From the NCBI GenBank assembly GCA_029213005.1, contig JARGPI010000010.1:62001-126000 (forward strand): a DNA stretch of 64,000 nucleotides, read 5' to 3'. This document shows, one piece after another, positions 1 to 7,998 of this stretch; the first letter of the stretch is position 1; each line of letters opens with the position of its first letter. The DNA comes from Verrucomicrobiales bacterium. Lineage in GTDB: Bacteria > Verrucomicrobiota > Verrucomicrobiia > Verrucomicrobiales > DEV007. A model generated the notes under the pieces. The model did no database searches. It was given only the letters and a program-made list of their open reading frames with translations, and was not told the DNA's origin. The position numbers were made by a program, and so were the translations under genes.

Positions 1-2
1 TT

Positions 3-419
3 ACTCAAAATGGTGGAGCGAGAGTGAATACCGTGAAAATTGACGAACCAAAGGTCGAGAAACCTGCGCCAGCGGAAGCAGACAGCACCTCCGAAGTTTC
101 AATCGAAGCAGTCAATAAGCACCTTCTCGAAATCGTAGGGGAGAGAACCGGCTACCCGGAGGAAATGCTGGATGCAGACCTCGACCTGGAAGCCGATTTG
201 GGTATTGATTCGATCAAGCGGGTCGAAATTCTAGGTGAACTCGCCGAGTTTATTATGCCGAACTCCACCGACATGGGTGAAGAGAGCAACCTCGATCTTG
301 AAAAACTGTCCAGTCTCCGCTCGCTACAGCAAATCATCGATTACCTGAAAGAGTTTCTAGAATCATCGAAGATGGAAAAGGTCGCCAATGGCGACGCAAA
401 AAAAAAACTGAAAGCGTAG
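3..419 (+). CDS. ACP region at the C-terminal end of a type I polyketide/PUFA-like synthase (5' end outside window)
   Basis: The frame is open to the left edge of the window, so this is probably the tail of a larger synthase; a GTG at 24 is an internal candidate only. An Ala/Pro/Glu-rich linker is followed by one acyl carrier protein domain with the motif LGIDSIKRVEIL; the Ser codon at 210-212 is the expected phosphopantetheine site. Motif and linker resemble the ACPs of PfaA-type PUFA and secondary-lipid synthases. The frame stops at 417-419 just after a run of ten A's (398-407). Shifting by -1 there joins it without a stop to the ketoreductase region that follows. ACP identity is seen in the sequence; membership of a PfaA-like gene is inferred. 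Confidence 0.8.
   Translation, partial: TQNGGARVNTVKIDEPKVEKPAPAEADSTSEVSIEAVNKHLLEIVGERTGYPEEMLDADLDLEADLGIDSIKRVEILGELAEFIMPNSTDMGEESNLDLEKLSSLRSLQQIIDYLKEFLESSKMEKVANGDAKKKLKA
398..407 (+). other. Ten-A homopolymer, candidate -1 slippage site joining ACP and KR
   Basis: Ten consecutive A's lie in the frame ...GCA AAA AAA AAA CTG. In the zero frame translation stops nine bases downstream (TAG at 417). In the -1 frame (equivalent to an 11th A) translation runs open through 410-461 into the KR reading frame, giving a continuous ACP-linker-KR protein. A-rich runs like this are known sites for polymerase slippage and for -1 ribosomal frameshifting. A homopolymer sequencing or assembly error would give the same picture. 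Confidence 0.6.
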
Positions 420-460
420 CTGACGATCCGGGATTCGCCATTCAGCGCGGACTGGTCAGG

Positions 461-2050
461 TTGAAATCTCTACCAGTCCCGAAAACCGGCACCCCGTACA
501 TCCCCGGAGGTGCAGTGCTTCTAACCGACGACGAGACCGGCGTTGCCGAAACCTGCGCCGACCGCCTTGCCGAATTCGAAATCGACGTTGTGGTAGTGAA
601 ACATCGCCGGTCTTCCGAATATATTGCCGGAAGTTTTGAAGCCGATCTCTGTGATCCGGAACAGGTCGAGGCATTACTTGCCGACGTACGAAGTCATTTT
701 GGACGAATCGGAGGCATCATACACCTACTGCCATTTTCGAAAGTCACTGATATTTCTCCAGCGGCTAGAGCTGAACTCGAAGTGAAGTCTCTATATCTAC
801 TCACCAAAGCCACCGGAGAGGAAATGAACGAAATCGTTAAAGCGGAGAAAGGCTTCGTATTTGGCGCAACCGTACTTGGCGGGCAACTCGGTTTTGGCGA
901 CCACCGCCTCGATTCTCTAGCTAGAGCCGGTGACGGTGGGATCAGCGGTTACCTGAAATGTCTCGGTATGGAATGGCCGGACGTCCTGGTTCGGTCCATT
1001 GACTTCTCACCCGACACTGACTCGAAGGAGATCGTCGCCTGCTTTGAACGGGAGTTGAGCGATCCCTCCGGACCTTTTGAAACCGGTTGGCGCGACGGCC
1101 AACGATATACCTGGGAGCCGATATCCTCGGGAAGCGGTGATTTACTTTCGGAGCCGACTTTGGAAATCGATTCTGATTCGGTAATAATGATCACGGGCGG
1201 AGCAAGAGGCATCACAGCAGCCATTGCTTCCGCGTGGGGCCGCAAGTTTCAATCCCGCTTGATACTGCTGGGTCGTTCACCCTTACCTCACGATCGGGAA
1301 AACGGATCGACATCCGGTATCACGGGCAAAGCAGAACTGAAAAAAGCGATCATGGCGGAAATCACGACAGCCGGCGGAAAAGCCACTCCGGCGGAGGTGG
1401 AAAGGCGCTACCGGAAACTCATGACTGAAAGGGAAATGAGAGAAAACATCGCTGCGATCCGCGCCACCGGTGCGAAGGTCGATTACTACAGCATTGACGT
1501 GCGCAACCACGAACAGCTTTCCGCCGTCTGCGATGAAATCTATACCAAATACGGAAAAATCGACGGGCTTATCCATGGTGCCGGAATCATCGATGACAAA
1601 CTTGTGAAGGATAAAACCCCTGAATCTTTTAACCGGGTCTTTTCTACTAAAGTGGATAGTTCTTTTGCGTTTGCAGAAATCCTGAAGCCGGAGTCGCTCA
1701 AATTCGCGGCCTTCTTTGCATCGATAGCGAGCCGGTACGGAAATCAGGGACAATCCGATTACGCAGCAGCCAACGAAGTGCTTTGCAAACTAGCGACCGA
1801 TCTGGACAAACAATGGGACGCCCGGGTTTTCGCTGTGGCATGGGGGCCCTGGAGTGAAATCGGTATGGTTGCGGATTTGGAAAAGCATCTCACCGCACGG
1901 GGAATCTCACTAATCGACCGCGAGACCGGATGTCGAATGTTTATCGACGAAGTGCTCTATGGTAAAAAAGGTGACAGCGAGGTCATTATTGCCGGAGGCG
2001 CCGAAAACCTCATTACTCCTTCCACTAACCAAAGTGTTACGGTATCCTGA
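461..2050 (+). CDS. Ketoreductase region of a PfaA-like polyketide synthase
   Basis: About 529 residues counted from a TTG at 461, but the frame is open upstream to the A-tract at 398, so this is most likely the C-terminal part of the preceding ACP-bearing synthase. The first ~230 residues look like the non-catalytic structural KR subdomain. From about residue 240 there is a catalytic Rossmann fold with TGGARGIT, a SIASRYGNQGQSDYAAAN segment carrying the Ser/Tyr/Asn catalytic residues, and the late motif AWGPW. This is the NADPH-dependent reduction of a beta-ketoacyl-ACP intermediate as in PUFA and secondary-lipid synthases. It lacks a usual start codon context, which supports fusion with the ACP frame. 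Function of the domain is secure; the product of the pathway is not known. Confidence 0.8.
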   Translation: MKSLPVPKTGTPYIPGGAVLLTDDETGVAETCADRLAEFEIDVVVVKHRRSSEYIAGSFEADLCDPEQVEALLADVRSHFGRIGGIIHLLPFSKVTDISPAARAELEVKSLYLLTKATGEEMNEIVKAEKGFVFGATVLGGQLGFGDHRLDSLARAGDGGISGYLKCLGMEWPDVLVRSIDFSPDTDSKEIVACFERELSDPSGPFETGWRDGQRYTWEPISSGSGDLLSEPTLEIDSDSVIMITGGARGITAAIASAWGRKFQSRLILLGRSPLPHDRENGSTSGITGKAELKKAIMAEITTAGGKATPAEVERRYRKLMTEREMRENIAAIRATGAKVDYYSIDVRNHEQLSAVCDEIYTKYGKIDGLIHGAGIIDDKLVKDKTPESFNRVFSTKVDSSFAFAEILKPESLKFAAFFASIASRYGNQGQSDYAAANEVLCKLATDLDKQWDARVFAVAWGPWSEIGMVADLEKHLTARGISLIDRETGCRMFIDEVLYGKKGDSEVIIAGGAENLITPSTNQSVTVS

Positions 2051-2116
2051 ACATGAGGCTAACCGGAGATCAACCCGGGGTCTTCTGGAAATCACCCCGC
2101 TTACGCACCTGAATTG

Positions 2117-5100
2117 ATGAGTAAAGAATCAGAACTGTTCCTGTTTTCGGCAGAGTCCCGGGAAGAACTCCTCGGGACCCTCTCCGCATTTGAGTCTCAG
2201 ATTACTGCCGGACACGGGTTGCGCGAACTCGCAAACCACAGCTATCAATCCGCCGGGCATCATTTCCCGAGGTTGGCGATAATCGCCGCCGACTCCGGTG
2301 ACCTGCAAACCAAAGTTTCGCGAGCGATTGATAAGCTATCCAACGGTCATCCGAAGATCACAGACACCAGCGGTGTCTACTTTACCGAAACTCCGATCAA
2401 TGCAAACGGACAGGCCAAGGTGGGATTTCTCTTTCCGGGCGAAGGATCTCAATATCCCGGTATGCTTTCCGGTTTACTGGAAAAATTTCCGGAACTGAAC
2501 GGAATTCTGGAAGAATGCGATACGCGCAATGATTCTTCCGCACATCTGGAGAAAGGATTCACCCGTTTTTTTCAAGCGGTCGAAACGTTAACTACCGAAG
2601 AACTCTCGGATATTCAAGACGACCTGAAACGAATCGATCACGCGATGTTCGCGATCCTGATCGCCGACTGGATGATGTTTCACACCGTCTGCCAATTGGG
2701 AATCCGACCCGATACCATAGCCGGGCACAGTGGCGGCGAACTGATTGCACTGATGGTCTCGCAGGTTCTAACCGGCCCGGATGAACAGTTTCATATCCTG
2801 TGTGAAGGATTTCGGGAACTGGGGAAGTTCCGTCCCGAGGGAGCCCCCGAAAGCCGCCTGCTCGCCATCGGAAAACCGGCGGAATTTGCCGCTCAGATCA
2901 TCGACCGGGCGAGCGAAGAACAGGGTAGAGAAATCGATGCCTATGTGGCCATGAAAAACTGTCCCCACCAAACGGTGATCGTGGGAACCAGAGAGAGTAT
3001 CGATCTCGTCGAAAAACTAATCGTAAAAAAGGGCGTGATCGCACAACCGCTCTCCATCGAACAACCCTACCACACGCCACTCTTTGCGCCCTACATGTCA
3101 GCGCTCCGAAGGATGTTCGAGCCATTGAGCTTTCATCCGGTGGATTTTCCGGTCTATTCCTGCACCACAGCGGAGCTGTTTCCTCCGGATCCTGAACAGA
3201 TATTTGAACTGACGGCGGCTCACTGGGAATGCCCGGTTGAGTTCATCCAGTTAATCGAAAATCAATATCGTGACGGGGTTCGTTGTTTTATCGAAATCGG
3301 CCCGCGCAATCACCTCAGTTCCTTCACCGACGATATCTTACGGAGTAAGAAAGACACACTGGTCGTTCCTTCAAATACTGAGCGATCCAATGACTTCGAA
3401 CAGCTGCAACACCTCACCGCCCAACTATACATTCACGGTTTCACGGTGGATCCATCCTGCTTTTTCGATACCACGCCTGCCGTCGCCCAGGACTCAAAGG
3501 AAGCCATCCTCACGTCGCATTTTGAGGTCATGGAGGAGTTCCTTAATCTTCAACATGCCGTGATGAATCAGTACCTCTCGGGAACGCAGCCCGGCCCTGA
3601 ACCAGAGACGTTCGAAGAGGCCCCACGTCCCTACCCGATGGTGGACGAGATAGTGGAACTGGTCGGCGGGCATCGCATCGTGACCCGGAGAACCATGCTT
3701 CTGGAAGAAGATTTATTTTCCGATCAACACACCGTCGGAGGTAGAGACCTCAGCCAGGTGAATCCAGAGCAACATGGGCTCCCGCTGGTTCCGATGACAT
3801 TCAGTATCGAAATGCTGGCTGAATCCGCGAAGATTCTATTTCCGGAATTGGTCGTTACCGCGATGAGTCGAATCAAGCTCTACAAGTGGCTCGACTACTC
3901 CGAAACCGGTATTGCCAATGCTCAGGTTGTCGCGGAACTGAACGCGGAAAAATCAACTCCGGACCGTTTACACCTCGAGGCAAAAGTCTATCACTGGAAA
4001 GGGAGCGAAGGTCCCGACCTGAAGCGGCCCGCTGCGACGGCCGTAATCGAACTTTCAAGTGCATTCCCCGCCCCACCGCACTCAGACCAGTTTGCAGTAA
4101 GCAACGAACGCCCCTGCGGGGTAACGCCAGCGCAACTCTACCAGAATCTATTTCATGGCGAAGTCTATCAGGGTGTCTTTGAAATGGGTAAATTCGGTGA
4201 TGAAGGCATTGAGGCTCAAATCGGAGCCTTACCTCGGGAAGCTCTCTATCGATCAAACCCGGATCCAAAGTTCGTTTATGATCCCGTGTTACTGGATGTC
4301 TCGCTTCATCCCATGTGTGCCTGGCATCTCGAACAGGAAGACCAGTCGGGAAGAATTTTGTTACCGATCGGGGTCGACCGTATTGAATTCTTCGGGAATT
4401 GCCCGGAACCAGGCACGCCATTCATCTCACGTGCAAAACTGGTCAAAGAAACCAGTCGCCAGTTTACCCAGCAAGTGGATGTGATCGACGGGAACGGACA
4501 AGTCTGGTGTAAAATGATCGGTAGTCAATACTGGCGCTTTTACCTTCCTTTCCGGAAGTTTAATTTCCATGGCCCGAAGAATATCTATATGCTTAGCCTG
4601 GATTTTGAGATTCCATCACATATAGGCACCGCAAAAATCCTCGAAATTCCCGAGGATCTCCGTAACCCGGTCATGCAGCCAATCGGAGCAAAAGTGACAC
4701 TTAGCGAATCCGAATATAGCGAATTCCAAAAACTGGAACTACCCGCCGACCGGATTTCGCAGTGGCTCTTCGGAAGAATTACTGCCAAAGAGGCGGTTCG
4801 GGAAAAATGGTCCCAACTCACTGGGGAAGCCCTCTACACGGCCGATGTTATTATCGAACATACGGACAAGGGCCGTCCCGTTGCTACCAAACGGGGAAGC
4901 AAAACTCCTGAAAATTTTCCGCACATCACGCTTTCGCATTGTGGAAACACCGTCGTCGCAATCGCTTCCGATATTGAACAGGTTGGGGTCGACATCGAAA
5001 AGATCGTTCCGAGGGAGAAGAGTTTTCTCAAGATAGCCTTTAGCCCAGCCGAACTGGAAATACTTTCCTCTATTGATCCGGAAATGCTGGAGTGGCCAAC

Positions 5101-5365
5101 ACGATTCTGGTCGGCCAAAGAAGCCGTCGGCAAAGCGCTCGGAACCGGCCTGGAAGATGGACCCCGCAGCGTCGAAGTCATCGCCGTCGATCAACCAACC
5201 GGTGTGGTCACTGTCAAACTTGCCAATCGCCCGTCACCCGGGTATCTAGATAAAGGTATCACCGTTTACACCACGGTTTCCGATGATATGGCTATCGCCT
5301 ATACGATTTGCGAAACGCTGGAAAACGCGATTCAACCCGATAAATTTCAATATGCCGGAGATTAA
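2117..5365 (+). CDS. Acyltransferase - dehydratase - phosphopantetheinyl transferase fusion
   Basis: Starts at ATG 2117 (a TTG lies one codon upstream). Three parts are visible. Residues ~105-410 are an acyl/malonyltransferase with FPGEGSQYPGM and the active-site motif GHSGGE near residue 205. Residues ~510-800 are a hot-dog dehydratase (PS-DH type) with DQHTVGG near 536 and a DVSLHP motif near 725 supplying His and Asp. Residues ~930-1080 are an Sfp-type 4'-phosphopantetheinyl transferase with VGVDIEKI and FWSAKEAVGKALG, the Mg-binding motifs. It would load extender units, dehydrate beta-hydroxyacyl-ACP and activate the ACPs of its own pathway. It overlaps the next ACP gene by 14 bases, so the two are probably co-translated. 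The domain calls are strong; the order AT-DH-PPTase in one chain is unusual. Confidence 0.87.
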   Translation: MSKESELFLFSAESREELLGTLSAFESQITAGHGLRELANHSYQSAGHHFPRLAIIAADSGDLQTKVSRAIDKLSNGHPKITDTSGVYFTETPINANGQAKVGFLFPGEGSQYPGMLSGLLEKFPELNGILEECDTRNDSSAHLEKGFTRFFQAVETLTTEELSDIQDDLKRIDHAMFAILIADWMMFHTVCQLGIRPDTIAGHSGGELIALMVSQVLTGPDEQFHILCEGFRELGKFRPEGAPESRLLAIGKPAEFAAQIIDRASEEQGREIDAYVAMKNCPHQTVIVGTRESIDLVEKLIVKKGVIAQPLSIEQPYHTPLFAPYMSALRRMFEPLSFHPVDFPVYSCTTAELFPPDPEQIFELTAAHWECPVEFIQLIENQYRDGVRCFIEIGPRNHLSSFTDDILRSKKDTLVVPSNTERSNDFEQLQHLTAQLYIHGFTVDPSCFFDTTPAVAQDSKEAILTSHFEVMEEFLNLQHAVMNQYLSGTQPGPEPETFEEAPRPYPMVDEIVELVGGHRIVTRRTMLLEEDLFSDQHTVGGRDLSQVNPEQHGLPLVPMTFSIEMLAESAKILFPELVVTAMSRIKLYKWLDYSETGIANAQVVAELNAEKSTPDRLHLEAKVYHWKGSEGPDLKRPAATAVIELSSAFPAPPHSDQFAVSNERPCGVTPAQLYQNLFHGEVYQGVFEMGKFGDEGIEAQIGALPREALYRSNPDPKFVYDPVLLDVSLHPMCAWHLEQEDQSGRILLPIGVDRIEFFGNCPEPGTPFISRAKLVKETSRQFTQQVDVIDGNGQVWCKMIGSQYWRFYLPFRKFNFHGPKNIYMLSLDFEIPSHIGTAKILEIPEDLRNPVMQPIGAKVTLSESEYSEFQKLELPADRISQWLFGRITAKEAVREKWSQLTGEALYTADVIIEHTDKGRPVATKRGSKTPENFPHITLSHCGNTVVAIASDIEQVGVDIEKIVPREKSFLKIAFSPAELEILSSIDPEMLEWPTRFWSAKEAVGKALGTGLEDGPRSVEVIAVDQPTGVVTVKLANRPSPGYLDKGITVYTTVSDDMAIAYTICETLENAIQPDKFQYAGD

Positions 5366-5621
5366 CGAAATTATGACTGACCTTGCCGGAATCCTTGCGG
5401 ATTTTAACGGTAAAGAATATTATGACCCCATCGGTCCTGACACATTATTTATGGCCGAATTGGGTTTCTCCTCGATCGATGTCGTGATTCTGGGAGAAAC
5501 TCTGGAATCCCACTATCAAACCGATATTTCGTTTGGTGATTTTATTGCATCGATGACGGAACAAAATGTTCAGGATGTTCCCGTAGGAGCACTGGCCGAC
5601 TACCTCTCCAAAACCCTTTAG
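5352..5621 (+). CDS. Stand-alone acyl carrier protein
   Basis: About 89 residues from ATG 5352, which overlaps the end of the preceding fusion gene. An upstream in-frame start at 5283 would lie deep within that gene and is less likely. The motif ELGFSSIDVVILGE carries the predicted phosphopantetheine Ser; an acidic helix-rich profile is typical of ACPs. This is a second, discrete carrier in the polyketide/lipid locus, perhaps carrying the starter, the final product or an intermediate handed to the hydrolase that follows 10 bases later. Family assignment is firm, role is inferred. Confidence 0.85.
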   Translation: MPEINEIMTDLAGILADFNGKEYYDPIGPDTLFMAELGFSSIDVVILGETLESHYQTDISFGDFIASMTEQNVQDVPVGALADYLSKTL

Positions 5622-5631
5622 TTGTTATATT

Positions 5632-6471
5632 ATGCCCTTTTTGGAAGCCAACGATTGCCGTTTCTACTACCAGCAGAAAGGAACCGGCGATGACGTCGTT
5701 CTGGTCCACGCTTTTACGAGCAGCACAGCAATCTGGTTATTTACCAATACCATTGAGAAACTGGCGAAGAAATATCGGGTGACCGCATACGACCTGCGGG
5801 GTCACGGCTCCAGTGCGGTCACTCCCACCGGCTACAGCTCAGCGGAGATGGTGGAAGATTTCTTCACGATATGTGAACGTCTCGATGTCGGAAAGTGTGT
5901 CGTAGTGGGTCACAGCTTCGGCGGAGTTATCGGGATGCATGCCGCCTGGTCAAAACCGGAATCCATCCGCGGCGTGATTTTTTCCGATACCTACTTTCCA
6001 GGGTTAAAGTCAATTGAGCCTGATATGGGGCAGGCGGAACCCTGGGCGGAACTTCGTGAACAGATGATGAAGTGCGACATTCAACTGGGCGCAACCGTCG
6101 ACTTTGCCGAGCTGTTCGAAAAAGTCAAAGCGATGACCTCCGACCAGAAAGCTATACTTTCCCGCAATATGGGAGCGATGTCAGCAAACTGGATTGCTAC
6201 CCTGGGCCGATTGGCTGAAACCAATGCGGGAAGCGCGGCTTTTAACGAGGCAGGCTTCGGCCTTGAGCAAATCGCCTCGATAAACGGCCCCGTTCTCGCG
6301 CTGTATGATGAGTTTTCGCCCTTTCATCAGACCCGCGAATTTCTCGAATCCCATCTCAAAAACATCCGCTCCGAAATCATTCCCAAAGCCAAGCATCTCG
6401 CCCCCCTCCAAAACACTCATAAGTTTCTGAAGTTCGTCGAGGAAGGCATCGCAGAAATGACCAATCCCTAG
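5632..6471 (+). CDS. Alpha/beta-hydrolase, possible product-releasing thioesterase
   Basis: 279 residues, about the usual size for a single-domain alpha/beta-hydrolase. Seen: oxyanion region VLVHAFTSS near residue 25, DLRGHGSS near 57, nucleophile elbow VVGHSFGGV near 90 with Ser in GHSFGG, a late Asp in LALYDEFS near 225 and a His in AKHLAP near 261. It starts 10 bases after the ACP stop and is the last gene of the polyketide operon. By position it could release the acyl chain from the ACP; other hydrolase roles are equally compatible with the sequence. Confidence 0.75.
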   Translation: MPFLEANDCRFYYQQKGTGDDVVLVHAFTSSTAIWLFTNTIEKLAKKYRVTAYDLRGHGSSAVTPTGYSSAEMVEDFFTICERLDVGKCVVVGHSFGGVIGMHAAWSKPESIRGVIFSDTYFPGLKSIEPDMGQAEPWAELREQMMKCDIQLGATVDFAELFEKVKAMTSDQKAILSRNMGAMSANWIATLGRLAETNAGSAAFNEAGFGLEQIASINGPVLALYDEFSPFHQTREFLESHLKNIRSEIIPKAKHLAPLQNTHKFLKFVEEGIAEMTNP

Positions 6472-6651
6472 AGAGCGCCACCGGCATCGGCTGTGTCACT
6501 CCCCCAGACCAGCAACCCAAAGTCGCCATCTATAGCCGACTTCAATGCCTAATTGCCTCACTTACCTGTATTTACAAACCTTCCGGATAAAAGTCAGTAA
6601 CTGAAATACGGACCTTATGTGGGAAACAGTACGATGTACAGTCAGTCTATC

Positions 6652-6666
6652 GTGATCCCGGATCAC
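6652..6666. promoter_or_regulatory. 15-base palindrome just upstream of a start codon
   Basis: GTGATCC-C-GGATCAC is a perfect inverted repeat with 7-base arms, ending 10 bases before ATG 6677. Position and symmetry fit an operator for a dimeric repressor, or a small hairpin over the ribosome site. No cognate regulator is evident. The rest of 6472-6676 shows nothing recognisable. Confidence 0.3.
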
Positions 6667-6676
6667 AATACTACCT

Positions 6677-7333
6677 ATGAAATCACTCCCTCTATACCTC
6701 TGCCTCGTTTCCTTCTCCTGCCTCGCGCTGCCGTCCGTTATTAGCCAGGAACCCCACAAAGCGGCATTCGTCGACAGAGTTTTCAAAGCGGCGGGAGGCA
6801 AAGAAAATCTCCCGAGAAACTATCGTTTTGTAGACCGGATTCGGGTCAATAAGGATCCGGCGGAATTAGCTAAACCACTCGATGACCGCAAACCGCGAAA
6901 CAGCTATATCGCCGCGCCGAATCTTTGGTGGTTGAGTCGGGGGAGCAAATGGGTGGAGCGCGGCGAAGAGAATGCGAAATGGCTGGCCTATGGATGGTCG
7001 CTCGGCGTGCTTGATGATCCCAAAGCCATCGTGAAACCATTGCCTGACCTGACTGATCCGGAAACAAAAGTCAACATGGTGGGAATTCAGGTTTCGGGAG
7101 CGATCGAACCGGCGATGGATCTATACTTTGACCAGGAGTCAATGCTGCTGGTTCGTCTAGATTGGAAAAGGGAAATCTGCCGCTTCAGTGAGCCCAGAGA
7201 ATTTGGCGGATTCCTGTTACCCACCCGCTGCACCGGCTACCGAAAGAATACCGGGAAACCCTGGTATACCTGTGTCGTCGACGAGGTGGAACGCGTCGAC
7301 AGGATCCCGGAAAACGTTTCCAAATCGGAATAG
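6677..7333 (+). CDS. Secreted protein of unknown function
   Basis: 218 residues with an N-terminal hydrophobic signal peptide (about residues 4-22, followed by ISQEPHKAAF). The mature part is rich in Trp, Arg and Asp and contains a FDQESMLLVRLDW segment, like the periplasmic outer-membrane-lipoprotein-type folds that read out sugar or lipid substrates, but I do not recognise the family. It stands alone between the polyketide operon and a palindromic repeat that begins 10 bases after its stop. Confidence 0.65.
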   Translation: MKSLPLYLCLVSFSCLALPSVISQEPHKAAFVDRVFKAAGGKENLPRNYRFVDRIRVNKDPAELAKPLDDRKPRNSYIAAPNLWWLSRGSKWVERGEENAKWLAYGWSLGVLDDPKAIVKPLPDLTDPETKVNMVGIQVSGAIEPAMDLYFDQESMLLVRLDWKREICRFSEPREFGGFLLPTRCTGYRKNTGKPWYTCVVDEVERVDRIPENVSKSE

Positions 7334-7342
7334 TCGGAAGAC

Positions 7343-7377
7343 TGTACCCTGTACACTCCGAAACTGTACAGGGTACA
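7343..7377. repeat. Palindromic intergenic repeat, copy 1
   Basis: Perfect 13-base arms TGTACCCTGTACA (7343-7355) and TGTACAGGGTACA (7365-7377) with a 9-base spacer. The same arms occur at 42181-42215 and 53438-53480. This copy lies directly downstream of a stop codon, where a hairpin could stabilise or terminate the transcript. Confidence 0.8.
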
Positions 7378-7554
7378 ATTTGAAACTAAGCGGATGTTCA
7401 GCGACCTGCGATGACCTGAACTCCTTTCGCCCGTAGCGGCCCGATGCCAAGTCTCAGATTCATTCGAATCGCTCATAGATTCTATTATTCTTTCCAATTT
7501 TACTTGTCGCTTCCGGATTGTAATTTGGCCAATCGATTCACAATGATTGCTAAT

Positions 7555-7887
7555 ATGAAAATTCAAATCATTGCCCCCGCCCTATTTCTGGCGATCCTCT
7601 GCTCGTGCACGCCTGGCGCGGGCGGAAACACCCAACAAACTGCCGCCTACCAACCATCGCCTAACGCTTCGACAGAAACCATCTATATCGAGTATTGCGA
7701 CTCCTGAGGCTACCAACCAAAAGCCGTCAGTTTGGCGGCCGAGTTGAAGAGCAAGCTGGGGGTAAAAACCAAACTTATCCCCGGTTCTGGCGGGACATTC
7801 AAGGTCACCACAAACGGTAGAGTTTTGTACGACAAAAACCAAACCGGTCGCTTCCCCAAAAACGGCGAAGTTGCATCCGCTTACTGA
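7555..7887 (+). CDS. Predicted SelW/Rdx-family selenoprotein, lipoprotein-like (UGA at 7705-7707 read as Sec)
   Basis: Ordinary translation stops at TGA 7705, but the same frame continues for 59 codons to TGA 7885 with sequence that matches the Rdx (SelW/SelT/SelH) thioredoxin-like family. The junction reads IEYCDS-U-GYQPKA: a YCxxUGY motif exactly like selenoprotein W. It is followed by AAELKSKLGV, a GSGGTFKV strand and NGRVLYDK...GRFP, all family features. Total length is about 110 residues, with Sec at residue 51. The N-terminus (MKIQIIAPALFLAILCSC) is a signal peptide ending in Cys residues that could be lipidated, although the lipobox is imperfect; family members are usually cytosolic. 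An upstream ATG at 7543 is an alternative start. A hairpin just 3' of the UGA fits a bacterial SECIS. No selA/B/C/D gene is in the window. The alternative is a nonsense mutation in a Cys-type gene. Confidence 0.8.
7714..7746 (+). promoter_or_regulatory. SECIS-like stem-loop downstream of the in-frame UGA
   Basis: GCCGTC (7723-7728) pairs with GGCGGC (7734-7739; one G-U) around a 5-base loop AGTTT. An outer CAAC/GTTG helix (7714-7717 with 7743-7746) extends it. The apical loop begins 21 bases after the UGA and has a G at its second position, matching published bacterial SECIS descriptions (loop some 16-37 bases away, G among the first two loop bases). Confidence 0.6.
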
Positions 7888-7998
7888 GTCACCGGAAGAG
7901 CTTAGCCCCTGGTGCCGTGGCTGAAATACAAGCCAGCTTCGTAGCGGACCGTAAATCAGAATTTCCTACGGGGCCGTCCTAAGATTTGAATATTCGAA

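Noticed and set aside
7444..7554. Upstream in-frame starts that would lengthen the selenoprotein gene
   Set aside because: They put extra sequence in front of a good signal peptide that starts at 7555 (or 7543).
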